Below are positions 28,426 through 35,912 of a stretch of DNA of 41,742 bases, one piece after another (position 1 is the first letter of the stretch; every line of letters begins with the position of its first letter). The notes below the pieces were generated by a model. It was not told the DNA's origin, made no database searches, and was given only the letters and a program-made list of their open reading frames with translations. The DNA lies in assembly GCA_913043815.1 (NCBI GenBank), contig CAJWNY010000016.1:1-41742 (forward strand), written 5' to 3'. The DNA comes from an uncultured Gammaproteobacteria bacterium (GTDB taxonomy: Bacteria > Pseudomonadota > Gammaproteobacteria > Pseudomonadales > Azotimanducaceae). A program made the translations under genes and the position numbers.

Positions 28426-28775
28426 AGGTGGTCTTTACGCTTGCGCGTCTCTGCAAAAACGGCTACCAGATCTGCACTACTTAGCCCAATGGTATTTTGT
28501 AAATCTTGACTTGAAGCGTGAACAAAAGGATTAATTGCTCTGTTTAGCTTAATGCTAGCCGGAACTGTTGGATTGCCCTGACTACGCAGTTTGGCAATTT
28601 CTTCAATTCGGGCTTGAAGGGCTATATTGTAAGGCTCTACCGTTATTGCAAATGCAGCATTGATCGGCGCTATTTCTGGTGTGTCGATGCCAGCGGTAGC
28701 ATCGGTAGCATTGTCGTGGATCAAAAATCCGTAGTTATCATCCAAACAGGCGATCTGTAGCACTTCAATCGTCAT
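28422..28775 (-). pseudogene. Hydroxyacylglutathione hydrolase remnant, catalytic core deleted in frame
   Basis: The 117-residue product fuses the first about 38 residues of a glyoxalase II-like protein (VLQIACLDDNYGFLIHD) to its last about 78 residues (FAITVEPYNIALQAR, INPFV, VFAETRKRKDHL). The usual enzyme has about 255 residues. The missing roughly 140 contain the THxHxDH metal-binding motif and the other metal ligands. The junction falls near ...IAPI/NAAFAI. The frame and AAGGG ribosome-binding site are intact, and its stop overlaps rarD, so a short protein may still be made, but it cannot be a working GloB. It is a pseudogene or an in-frame relic kept for coupling. Confidence 0.8.
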
Positions 28776-28785
28776 AAATTTTCCC

Positions 28786-29154
28786 TTAAAAATAATAGGT
28801 TACTGATTGGGCGCCAGTGGAATGCAACCAGGTGCGTGGTTCGCCCGCAATACTCGAACTCCTGTGACCACGCCCAGTAATATCTTCCGCTAATAAAACA
28901 GAACCGGAGCCGAGACGCTTTATCGTGCCGTTACCCACTTCTATATTTACCGATCCGGTTATGACCACAAACTGGCGTTGGGGTGTATTGTGAAAACTAA
29001 GGTCGTAGTCTCCGTCTACGAATCTAAACATAACGCTTTTGGTCGACCACATTTCTGAGATAGCGCCATCCGCACCTTGATCTATTAGTTTTAAGTGCAA
29101 TTCTTCAAAGTGGCTTTCTCAGTCATCACCGGTAAATATATGGTTATTCTGCAT
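28786..29154 (-). pseudogene. Cupin-domain protein with in-frame TGA near its start
   Basis: From an ATG at 29152-29154 with AGAAGG 5 nt upstream the frame reads MQNNHIFTGDD, then TGA (29121-29119), then ESHFEELHLKLIDQ and a normal single cupin barrel (QRQFVVITGSVNIEVG, GSGSVLLAEDITG) to the end. Related proteins as I recall read ...DGESHFEE..., so the TGA probably replaced a Gly GGA codon by one substitution. A shorter start at TTG 29100 (104 residues) is possible but has only a weak binding site. The gene lies 10 bases before the gloB remnant and heads the operon. The cupin has no clear metal motif, so its function is unknown. Confidence 0.7.
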
Positions 29155-29412
29155 GTTCGCCTTCTAATCGGTGCCGCTTCGGCAACAATTATCGCAGATC
29201 CATTGCCATGCTGACACATTCTTACGAGGAAAAGCCTTAAAGGATATAAAGTCGAAGCCTTAGCAAAGACCAGAGCCACAGACCGCTAATGCCACACCTC
29301 TGCAGAAAAGTGTATTCTACTGTCCATATATTAACGCCCAAGCAGCGCTCGCCGACAAACCCCCTGCGCTGCAATCTAACTAAAAGTTTATGACGCCAAA
29401 AGCCTATGACCT

Positions 29413-30342
29413 ATGAATAAAGTGTTACAAGAAATTGTCGACTTGTTAAATGTCGAAACCATCGAAGAAAACCTCTTTCGAGGACAAAACCACGATACAG
29501 AGCACGTATTTGGCGGGCAGGTACTGGCGCAAGCATTGACTTCCGCCTATAGAACTGTCAACCCAGAGCATGAACTGCACTCACTGCATGCCTATTTTCT
29601 GCGGGCCGGTGATTGGACTAGGCCCATCCTCTACGAAGTGGATAGAATTCGCGATGGTCGCTCGTTCACGACGCGCAGAGTTGCAGCGGTACAAAATGGA
29701 AAAGCCATTTTTACTTTGTCCTGCTCGTGGCAGCAGCGCGAGGAAGGACTCAATCACTCCCAGCCTATGCCAGACGTTCCTCCTCCAGAGTCTCTACGCG
29801 GCGATCTAGAAGCCTATGAGGCAATGGCTGAGGAACAGCCTGATATCGCTCGGTTTAGCTTTCGCTTTAAGGCTATAGAGTCCCGAGCTGTGGAAAAGAT
29901 TTTGATGACGGATCGAGGTGGCAAAGAGCACCCACCCGTCAAACATACTTGGCTGAAAACTCGCGACCCTCTACCGGACAATCCAGAGGTACATTTAGCA
30001 CTATTGGCATATATATCTGACCTAGATTTTATGTCAACGTCAATGTTACCTCACGGGCGCAATGCCAGCAGAGAGTCCATTCGAGGCGCCAGTCTAGATC
30101 ATGCTATTTGGTTCCATCGCCCCTTTCGCGCAGATGAATGGTTACTGTTTGCCAAAGAATCCCCAAATGCCAGCGGCGCGCGCGGATTCGTTAGGGGTCA
30201 TTTTTTTAATCGAACGGGCGAATTAGTAGCCACTGCAGCGCAAGAATGCCTTATTCGACCCGTTGGCAAAAATCGAGAAAGACTTGCTGCACTTGCGGCA
30301 GAAAAAGATTACAGAAAAGAGAGCCCGAAAAAGAAAAGTTAG
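29413..30342 (+). CDS. tesB: Acyl-CoA thioesterase II
   Basis: TesB hydrolyses medium- and long-chain acyl-CoA. The 309-residue protein is a double-hotdog TesB: FRGQNHD near the N-terminus, VFGGQVLAQAL, SLHAYFLRAGD and DGRSFTTRRV in the first hotdog. The second has LDHAIWFHRPFRADEWLL, and GASLDHA supplies the catalytic Asp. Length is slightly above E. coli TesB (286) owing to a basic C-terminal tail. The ATG 29413 has no clear ribosome-binding site. A strong bidirectional terminator follows at 30373. Confidence 0.95.
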   Translation: MNKVLQEIVDLLNVETIEENLFRGQNHDTEHVFGGQVLAQALTSAYRTVNPEHELHSLHAYFLRAGDWTRPILYEVDRIRDGRSFTTRRVAAVQNGKAIFTLSCSWQQREEGLNHSQPMPDVPPPESLRGDLEAYEAMAEEQPDIARFSFRFKAIESRAVEKILMTDRGGKEHPPVKHTWLKTRDPLPDNPEVHLALLAYISDLDFMSTSMLPHGRNASRESIRGASLDHAIWFHRPFRADEWLLFAKESPNASGARGFVRGHFFNRTGELVATAAQECLIRPVGKNRERLAALAAEKDYRKESPKKKS

Positions 30343-30372
30343 TGAGCGATATCATGCAGGAAAAATAGGCAC

Positions 30373-30401
30373 AAAAAAGGGCGCAAATTGCGCCCTTTTT
30401 T
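30373..30401. terminator. Bidirectional intrinsic terminator tesB / peroxiredoxin
   Basis: AAAAAAGGGCGC (30373-30384) and GCGCCCTTTTTT (30390-30401) form a perfect stem around AAATT. T-runs are available in both directions. It lies between the convergent tesB and peroxiredoxin genes. Confidence 0.9.
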
Positions 30402-30454
30402 AGAATGGTTTAAAACTCGGTCTGGTAACCGCCATTCAACGCAAATAACCTCCA

Positions 30455-30934
30455 CTACAATGCTTCTAGAATTGCCTCTGCGGCACTGACTTCAAGCTTT
30501 CCTGGCGCTTCTACAGCGAGCTTGGACACGGTTCCGTTGTCCACAATCATGGCATAACGCTGCGAACGCGTACCTAGCCCAAATCCACTGCCATCCATTT
30601 CCAGGCCCAAAGCACGAGTAAAGTCACCATTGCCATCGCCAACCATAATTAATTCTTCTGCATTGGCGTTATCGCCCCAAGCACCCATAACAAACGCATC
30701 GTTTACAGATAAGCAGACAATGCTATCTACACCCTTAGCTTTAATTGCTTCAGAGTGCACAACATAGCCGGGCAGGTGCGCCATTGAACATGTTGGTGTA
30801 AACGCGCCAGGGACCGCAAAAACAACAACTTTTTTGTTGGCAAACAGGTCGTCTGTAGTTACTGGGGTTGGCTTACCTTCTTTCATTGTATGCATTGTCG
30901 CTGCGGGCAGAGCTGCCCCTTCTTGAATCGCCAT
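30455..30934 (-). CDS. Peroxiredoxin, Prx5 family
   Basis: Thiol peroxidase that reduces H2O2 and organic peroxides. The 159-residue protein has the Prx5 active site PGAFTPTCS with peroxidatic Cys49, then HLPGYV, and the conserved GDGNGDFTRALGLEMD and GTRSQRYAMIV. Only one other cysteine pattern (IVCLSVND) resembles the Prx5 resolving region. I start at ATG 30932-30934, preceded by AAAGGAG; the upstream ATG at 30964 would add ten residues. A promoter TTGACC-17-CACAAT lies just upstream. No regulator is adjacent. Confidence 0.94.
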   Translation of the reverse strand: MAIQEGAALPAATMHTMKEGKPTPVTTDDLFANKKVVVFAVPGAFTPTCSMAHLPGYVVHSEAIKAKGVDSIVCLSVNDAFVMGAWGDNANAEELIMVGDGNGDFTRALGLEMDGSGFGLGTRSQRYAMIVDNGTVSKLAVEAPGKLEVSAAEAILEAL

Positions 30935-30970
30935 GTTATATCTCCTTTCGCACTTGAATTTCAAAACCCG

Positions 30971-30999
30971 ATTGTGGGCGCCGCCACAAAGTGGGTCAA
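30971..30999 (-). promoter_or_regulatory. Probable promoter of the peroxiredoxin gene
   Basis: Leftward TTGACC (30999-30994, 5/6) and CACAAT (30976-30971, 4/6) are 17 bases apart. The predicted leader is about 30 nt and contains the AAAGGAG ribosome-binding site. Confidence 0.5.
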
Positions 31000-31052
31000 C
31001 TGTTGATCTTATTATGATCTTTTATATCACCTAACTTACGTTTAGGAAGGGA

Positions 31053-31718
31053 TTATTTCCATGCAAATTGCGGTTGCTCAAAATGCGCTACGCGCGTATC
31101 TAAGCCCTTTAAGCACACTTCACGAAACTGATAAATAAGCGCTGCCGTAGGCGTTGCGATAGCCTCCAAACCCACTGGCATGCGCAACACCGGGTGCTCG
31201 CTGCTATTTACCACATCCAATTTAGGTGCATCTTCACGCATGAACTCTGCCAATGGAATGCGATGGACGCTGGCCACTTCATCTGGATTAAAATCTATTT
31301 GCGAACACGCACCTGCCCAAACCACCACTGGAGTCATCACAAAACCAGAGCGTGTGACAAAGTCGTCTAAGCAACCCAAAATTGCTGTTTCGGACAAGTC
31401 CAAACCCACTTCCTCGTGCATTTCACGCAATGCAGCCTGGTTGATCGTCTCACCAGGCTCTACCCTACCGCCCGGAAAAGCCCATTGGCCCGGGTGATTA
31501 CGCAATTTTTCAGAGCGCCGAGTGAGCAATAAAGCAGCCTCGTTGGACCACGATTGAGGATCATCAATCCCCGGTATGTCTGCGCCGATACCCGCGTCTA
31601 CAATGGTGATAGCCACAGCCGCTGCGCGCAAATCTCCCTCTGACGACGTGCGTATAAAAAACCGAGCCAATTGCTCGCTAATTGCATTTTTCAGCGAGTC
31701 ACCGCACTCATAGTTCAT
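31053..31718 (-). CDS. Nudix hydrolase, CoA pyrophosphatase (NudL-like)
   Basis: The 221-residue protein has a complete Nudix box GGRVEPGETINQAALREMHE followed by EVGL. Just before it lies the CoA-specific pattern LLTRRSEKLRNHPGQWAFPGG-like (LLTxRSxxxRxHxGxxxFPGG), split across residues 64-85. This NuCoA-type motif marks enzymes that cleave coenzyme A to 3',5'-ADP and phosphopantetheine. Length is typical (about 190-220). The ATG 31716-31718 has no good ribosome-binding site. It lies downstream of the crotonase gene on the same strand, 34 bases apart, so they may be cotranscribed. Confidence 0.9.
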   Translation of the reverse strand: MNYECGDSLKNAISEQLARFFIRTSSEGDLRAAAVAITIVDAGIGADIPGIDDPQSWSNEAALLLTRRSEKLRNHPGQWAFPGGRVEPGETINQAALREMHEEVGLDLSETAILGCLDDFVTRSGFVMTPVVVWAGACSQIDFNPDEVASVHRIPLAEFMREDAPKLDVVNSSEHPVLRMPVGLEAIATPTAALIYQFREVCLKGLDTRVAHFEQPQFAWK

Positions 31719-31752
31719 ATAAGAAAAAACTTGTGATTATACATCGCTGGGC

Positions 31753-32541
31753 CTAAACGCCCTTGAACTCTGGTTTGCGTTTGTCTAAGAAGGCGTGCAA
31801 CCCTTCCTGACCATCTGGGCTATTTACCAACCCGGCAATAGCCCTGGCTTCTAATTCCATTTGAGTCTCGAGACTGTGGTCAAAACTGCCATCCAATAAT
31901 GCTTTTACTTGCCCAAATGCCTGAGTAGGACCTGAAGCTATTTTGCAGGCCAACTTTTGCGCAGCGCCCATCAACTCGCCTGGTTCTTCTACACTGTTTA
32001 CCACGCCCCAATCTAGCGCTTCCTGAGCATTCAATAGGCGATTGGTCAGCATTAATTCTCGCGTTCGGCGGTCACCGATTTTACGCGGCATGTAATAAGT
32101 AGAACTACCATCGGGGGATAAACCGGCATTAGTGTAGGCCATAGTAAATACGGCCTTGCTGGATGCCACGGCAAGATCCGCCGCCATAACTAAAGAAAGA
32201 CCTGCTCCAGCTGCGGTACCGTTAACGGCTGCAATAACCGGGGCAGGGTTACGCGCCAAGCGGGACAATGCCAAGTGCAAATCTCCCGTCATTTCCATGA
32301 TGAGTCTGCGCGCGCCATTTCCTGCCGCAGCAAAGGCGCTTAAATCACCGCCTGCGCAAAACATTTTGCCAGCACCGGTAAGAATAACCGCGCGCACATC
32401 ATTCCTCTCATCAATCTCCAGCGCTGCTTGATGCAGTTCTTTAGCCATCAACGGTGACATTGCATTCATTGCGTCAGGTCGGTTTAAGGTAATAGTCGCA
32501 ACATTTTCTGTTACTGAAAAAGCCAGTGTTTCGTAGTCCAT
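31753..32541 (-). CDS. Enoyl-CoA hydratase/isomerase (crotonase) family protein
   Basis: A 262-residue crotonase with VATITLNRPDAMNAM, the oxyanion-hole segment FCAGGDLSAF and GTAAGAGLSL. The two Glu of classical hydratases are absent: Gly/Leu occupy the first site. The second carries Asp in AGLSPDGSSTYYMPR, as in PaaG-like isomerases. An isomerase or other crotonase reaction is therefore more likely than simple hydration. I choose ATG 32539-32541, which has GGGGAA with good spacing; the ATG four codons earlier is too close to it. It is divergent from the acyl-CoA dehydrogenase pair. Confidence 0.92.
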   Translation of the reverse strand: MDYETLAFSVTENVATITLNRPDAMNAMSPLMAKELHQAALEIDERNDVRAVILTGAGKMFCAGGDLSAFAAAGNGARRLIMEMTGDLHLALSRLARNPAPVIAAVNGTAAGAGLSLVMAADLAVASSKAVFTMAYTNAGLSPDGSSTYYMPRKIGDRRTRELMLTNRLLNAQEALDWGVVNSVEEPGELMGAAQKLACKIASGPTQAFGQVKALLDGSFDHSLETQMELEARAIAGLVNSPDGQEGLHAFLDKRKPEFKGV

Positions 32542-32656
32542 CACATTCCCCAAGCGGCGCTATTAATTATCATTTGATCGATATCCTACCGCTTAACTTA
32601 CCACGTCGAAACCAGTAGACTTTTCCCTCTCAAATTAGCGCACATGGAGATCCAAG

Positions 32657-33829
32657 ATGGATATAGATCTGAGCAGTACCGATCTGGCATTTCAGCAAGA
32701 CGTACGCAATTTTTTGGCGACCAACGCATACAAGAACGGCACCGACTACGCAGAATGGCGTCTCAATTGGTTCAAACAGGCCCGAGAAAAAGGTGGCTGG
32801 GATGTAACCAAATGGCCAGAAAATTTTGGTGGCCCCGGTTGGAGCCCTACACAGCACTTTATATGGGAACAGGAAACTGCGGTCGCCCAAACGCCATGGG
32901 ACTTGCCCTTTGGCTTATCTATGCTTGCACCTGTCTTAATGACTTACGGCAACGAAGAACAACAAAATCGCTTTTTACCAGACATCCGTGACCGCAGGGT
33001 CAATTGGTGCCAAGGCTATTCAGAAACTAATGCGGGATCAGATTTAGCCAATTTAAAAACCAAAGCGGTGCTCTCTGAAGACGGCACTCACTATACGGTT
33101 ACAGGTACCAAAATTTGGACTACCCTGGCGCATATCGCGGATTGGATCTTCTGTCTAACCCGCACCAGCGACTCAGGTAAGAAGCAGGAAGGCATTACCT
33201 TTTTACTCATTCCTATGAAGCAAGCGGGCATAGAAGTGAAACCCATTATTACCCTGGGCGGCTCGCATACGGTAAACATGGTCCACCTCACAGATGTCAA
33301 AGTACCAGTAGAAAATCGCGTTGGTGCTGAAGGTAAAGGTTGGGGCTACGCCAAAGGTTTACTGGCCCACGAAAGAACTGGCTTGGCCGGCATTTCCAAG
33401 TCATTAGCAGCGTTAGAAAATCTACGCAAGCAAGCAAGCGAAGTGAAGCGCGGTAACGGCACGCTGCTGGATGATCCCAACTACAGAGCAAAATTAGCCG
33501 AGCTAGAGATCGATTTATTAGCCACAGAGTTTACGGAATTACGCTCATTGGCAAGCGCTGCAAATGGCGCTGAGCCGGGCCCAGAATCCTCTATTTTGAA
33601 GCTTAAAGGCACCGAGATTCAGCAGCGTATTCAAAAGTTGACCGTCGAAGCTGGCGGCATTTACTCAGCAGCGTGGGGACCTATGCCAGTTGGCCATCTA
33701 TTCGCTAGAGGCGGCATGTCCGGCTATTTATCTAGCCGCGCGTACACCATTTATGGCGGCGCATCAGAAGTACAGAGAGATGTTATTGCAAAAAACGTTT
33801 TAGGCATCAAAAAGTCCCAAAGTAAGTAG
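32657..33829 (+). CDS. Acyl-CoA dehydrogenase, large subunit type
   Basis: FAD-dependent dehydrogenase with the ACAD motifs YSETNAGSDLANLKTKA (FAD/substrate contact) and TGTKIWTT. The C-terminal IYGGASEVQRDVIAKNVLG follows. The residue before GGAS is Tyr/Gly where medium-chain ACADs have the catalytic Glu (YEGT), so the base may instead be Glu in LLAHERTG, as in isovaleryl-type and PimC-like enzymes. The 390-residue protein resembles large subunits of heteromeric ACADs, and a second ACAD gene follows 36 bases later. AGGA-type sequence precedes the ATG at 32657. Confidence 0.92.
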   Translation: MDIDLSSTDLAFQQDVRNFLATNAYKNGTDYAEWRLNWFKQAREKGGWDVTKWPENFGGPGWSPTQHFIWEQETAVAQTPWDLPFGLSMLAPVLMTYGNEEQQNRFLPDIRDRRVNWCQGYSETNAGSDLANLKTKAVLSEDGTHYTVTGTKIWTTLAHIADWIFCLTRTSDSGKKQEGITFLLIPMKQAGIEVKPIITLGGSHTVNMVHLTDVKVPVENRVGAEGKGWGYAKGLLAHERTGLAGISKSLAALENLRKQASEVKRGNGTLLDDPNYRAKLAELEIDLLATEFTELRSLASAANGAEPGPESSILKLKGTEIQQRIQKLTVEAGGIYSAAWGPMPVGHLFARGGMSGYLSSRAYTIYGGASEVQRDVIAKNVLGIKKSQSK

Positions 33830-33865
33830 CGCATAGCATCCCAACAAATATAGAGAGAACATCTA

Positions 33866-34990
33866 GTGAATTTCGATATTTCATCTGAACAACAAATACT
33901 GCAGGACAGCGTTGACCGCTTTGTGCAAGACCACTACGAATTAGATAAGCGACAGCTTTTGGTCCTAACCAAACAGGGTTTTAGCAACGAAAATTGGCAG
34001 ACCATGGCTGAACTTGGCTGGTTGGGTGTCAGCGTGCCGGAAGCGCACGGTGGCTTTGGCGGCAACGAAATAGACACCATGATATTGATGGAAGCGTTTG
34101 GTAAAGGCCTAGTTTTAGAGCCGTTTTTAGCCAGCACAGTTTTGGGTGCCAAGGCTATTGCAGACGGCGGCAGTGAAGCGCTAAAAACCGAGATGCTGCC
34201 CGGAGTTGTAAACGGCAGTCGCCAACTGACGTTTGCTTACGCTGAAGCTCAGTCACGTTTTGATTTAGAGGACATCATTACTCACGCAAAGAGCGACGCC
34301 GATGACTATGTGATCAACGGACACAAAAGCATGGTTTTACATGCGGGAAGCGCCCAACAGATAGTAGTCAGTACACGAACCAGTGGTGGTCAGACAGAAA
34401 AAGCAGGCATTAGCCTGTTCTTGATTGATGCTGATGCCACCGGCGTAGAGATAACCTCTTTCCCTACCGTAGATGGTCAGCAAGCCTCAGAGATAAAGCT
34501 TAATGGCGTCAAAGTATCTAGCTCTAGGCTGCTAGGAGAAGTAGACGAAGGTTATGAGTTACTCAATGCGCTGGCCACAGCTGGCATCTTGGCCTTAGCG
34601 GCTGAAGCCGTGGGCGCAATGGAAATACTCTACAAAGATACCGTTGCCTATACTCAAGAGCGCGAGCAGTTCGATCACGCGCTGTCAGACTTCCAAGTAC
34701 TGCAACATCGTATGGTAGATATGTTTATGGAATACGAGCAGTGCAAATCGCTCCTCTATCGGGCTACCCTAGAAGTTGTACAAAACAGTTCCGGAGCCCA
34801 GCGCTCAGTGCACGCGCTAAAATACTACGTTGGCAAAATGGGCACCTTTATTGGCGAAAATGCAGTACAACTGCATGGCGGCATGGGCACCACTGAAGAG
34901 CTTAGAATAGGCCACTACTTTAAACGCTTGCTGGTCATTGATGCGCAATTTGGCAATTCAGATCACCACTTAGCCTTGTTCGCCGCTTAG
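33866..34990 (+). CDS. Acyl-CoA dehydrogenase, small subunit type
   Basis: A second ACAD-fold protein of 374 residues, starting at GTG 33866. It has MAELGWLGVSVPEAHGGFGG and LHGGMGTTEELRIGHYFKR. The central FAD-binding TxSEPxxGSD signature seen in the first gene is lost (FAYAEAQSRFDLED). This pattern is typical of the partner subunits of heteromeric acyl-CoA dehydrogenases (PimC/PimD- or FadE28/29-like). Together the pair would oxidise a bulky or dicarboxylic acyl-CoA; the substrate is not readable. The gene is 34 bases upstream of the parvulin gene, so the long co-directional run may be one transcript. Confidence 0.9.
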   Translation: MNFDISSEQQILQDSVDRFVQDHYELDKRQLLVLTKQGFSNENWQTMAELGWLGVSVPEAHGGFGGNEIDTMILMEAFGKGLVLEPFLASTVLGAKAIADGGSEALKTEMLPGVVNGSRQLTFAYAEAQSRFDLEDIITHAKSDADDYVINGHKSMVLHAGSAQQIVVSTRTSGGQTEKAGISLFLIDADATGVEITSFPTVDGQQASEIKLNGVKVSSSRLLGEVDEGYELLNALATAGILALAAEAVGAMEILYKDTVAYTQEREQFDHALSDFQVLQHRMVDMFMEYEQCKSLLYRATLEVVQNSSGAQRSVHALKYYVGKMGTFIGENAVQLHGGMGTTEELRIGHYFKRLLVIDAQFGNSDHHLALFAA

Positions 34991-35023
34991 AGAGCGGCAT
35001 TTGTAAGCTTTGCGAGAAGAATT

Positions 35024-35854
35024 TTGATACGTCGATTAATTAAAGATCCGCTGGTTAGTTTTTTGTTTGCTGGAACCTTGTTGTTTTTTCTAACAGACTG
35101 GTTTAGTGATGATGGTAAGACGTATCAAATTCAAGTAACCGCAAACGAGGTTCAGCGCCTCAGCGACCAATGGTCTCTGCAAATGCGTCGCCCGCCGAAT
35201 GAGCAGGAGTTAGACGGACTCATTGCGGCATTCGTCAAAGAAGAAATTTACTACAGAGAAGCTCTGATGCTTAATTTGGACGCTAACGACACAATTGTGC
35301 GCAGGCGATTGGTGCAAAAATTGACTTTTTTAACAGAAGACATAGCCACTAATGAGCCACCCGCAAGTGAGGCTTTGCAAAGTTTTTATGCCACGCAGAT
35401 AGACAAGTACATGGAGCCTGCCAAGTTCAGCTTTGCCCATCGCTACTTTTCTTCGGACCGCAGGGACAACAGCCAGGCCATTGCGACTCAAGCGTTGACT
35501 GATACGACTATAAAGGGCGACCCCTTTATGCTACAAAAAGAATACGCCCAGCGATCAAAGCGCGACGTTGGCAATCTGTTTGGACGTGACTTTTCCGAAA
35601 AATTGGCCGAGCTACCTACCAGCGATGAATGGCAGGGACCGCTCAAATCGGCTTACGGCTGGCACGTGGTTAAAATGTTAAACATTGCTCCCACGAGAGT
35701 TCAGCCCTTCGATGAGGTGCTAGAAAAGGTCGAAGTAGATTGGCAGCAAGCCGAACGCAAAGTGGCCAACGCAAGCTACTTTACTAACCTCAAGGCGAAG
35801 TACTCTATCCAATACCCGAAACAATCCGCTGCTACGCCCTCTGGCACTAAATAA
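35024..35854 (+). CDS. Membrane-anchored parvulin-type peptidyl-prolyl isomerase
   Basis: The 276-residue protein has one N-terminal membrane segment (DPLVSFLFAGTLLFFLTDW). A SurA/PpiD-like chaperone helix region (about 45-120) follows. Then comes a parvulin domain (about 125-235): PAKFSFAHRYFS at its start and LKSAYGWHVVKML at its end, where SxxGxHxxxx is the family hallmark. It should be anchored in the inner membrane with the catalytic part in the periplasm. It starts at TTG 35024 with GAGAAGAA upstream. It is the first of four closely spaced genes, followed by a HupE/UreJ-like membrane protein. I recall this parvulin-HupE pair from other proteobacteria. Its client protein is unknown. Confidence 0.85.
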   Translation: MIRRLIKDPLVSFLFAGTLLFFLTDWFSDDGKTYQIQVTANEVQRLSDQWSLQMRRPPNEQELDGLIAAFVKEEIYYREALMLNLDANDTIVRRRLVQKLTFLTEDIATNEPPASEALQSFYATQIDKYMEPAKFSFAHRYFSSDRRDNSQAIATQALTDTTIKGDPFMLQKEYAQRSKRDVGNLFGRDFSEKLAELPTSDEWQGPLKSAYGWHVVKMLNIAPTRVQPFDEVLEKVEVDWQQAERKVANASYFTNLKAKYSIQYPKQSAATPSGTK

Positions 35855-35912
35855 AAGCGCGTTGTCCCAATGAAGCAAAAGCAAACATCACTCAAACCGT
35901 CTTTGCCAATGA

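Noticed and set aside
29119-29121. TGA in the cupin gene as selenocysteine
   Set aside because: No convincing SECIS-like hairpin follows, and the family has Gly, not Cys, at this place as I recall.
29091-29279. 62-codon leftward frame upstream of the cupin
   Set aside because: It is out of frame with the cupin and rich in Arg/Cys without pattern; the ATG at 29154 in the cupin frame explains the region better.
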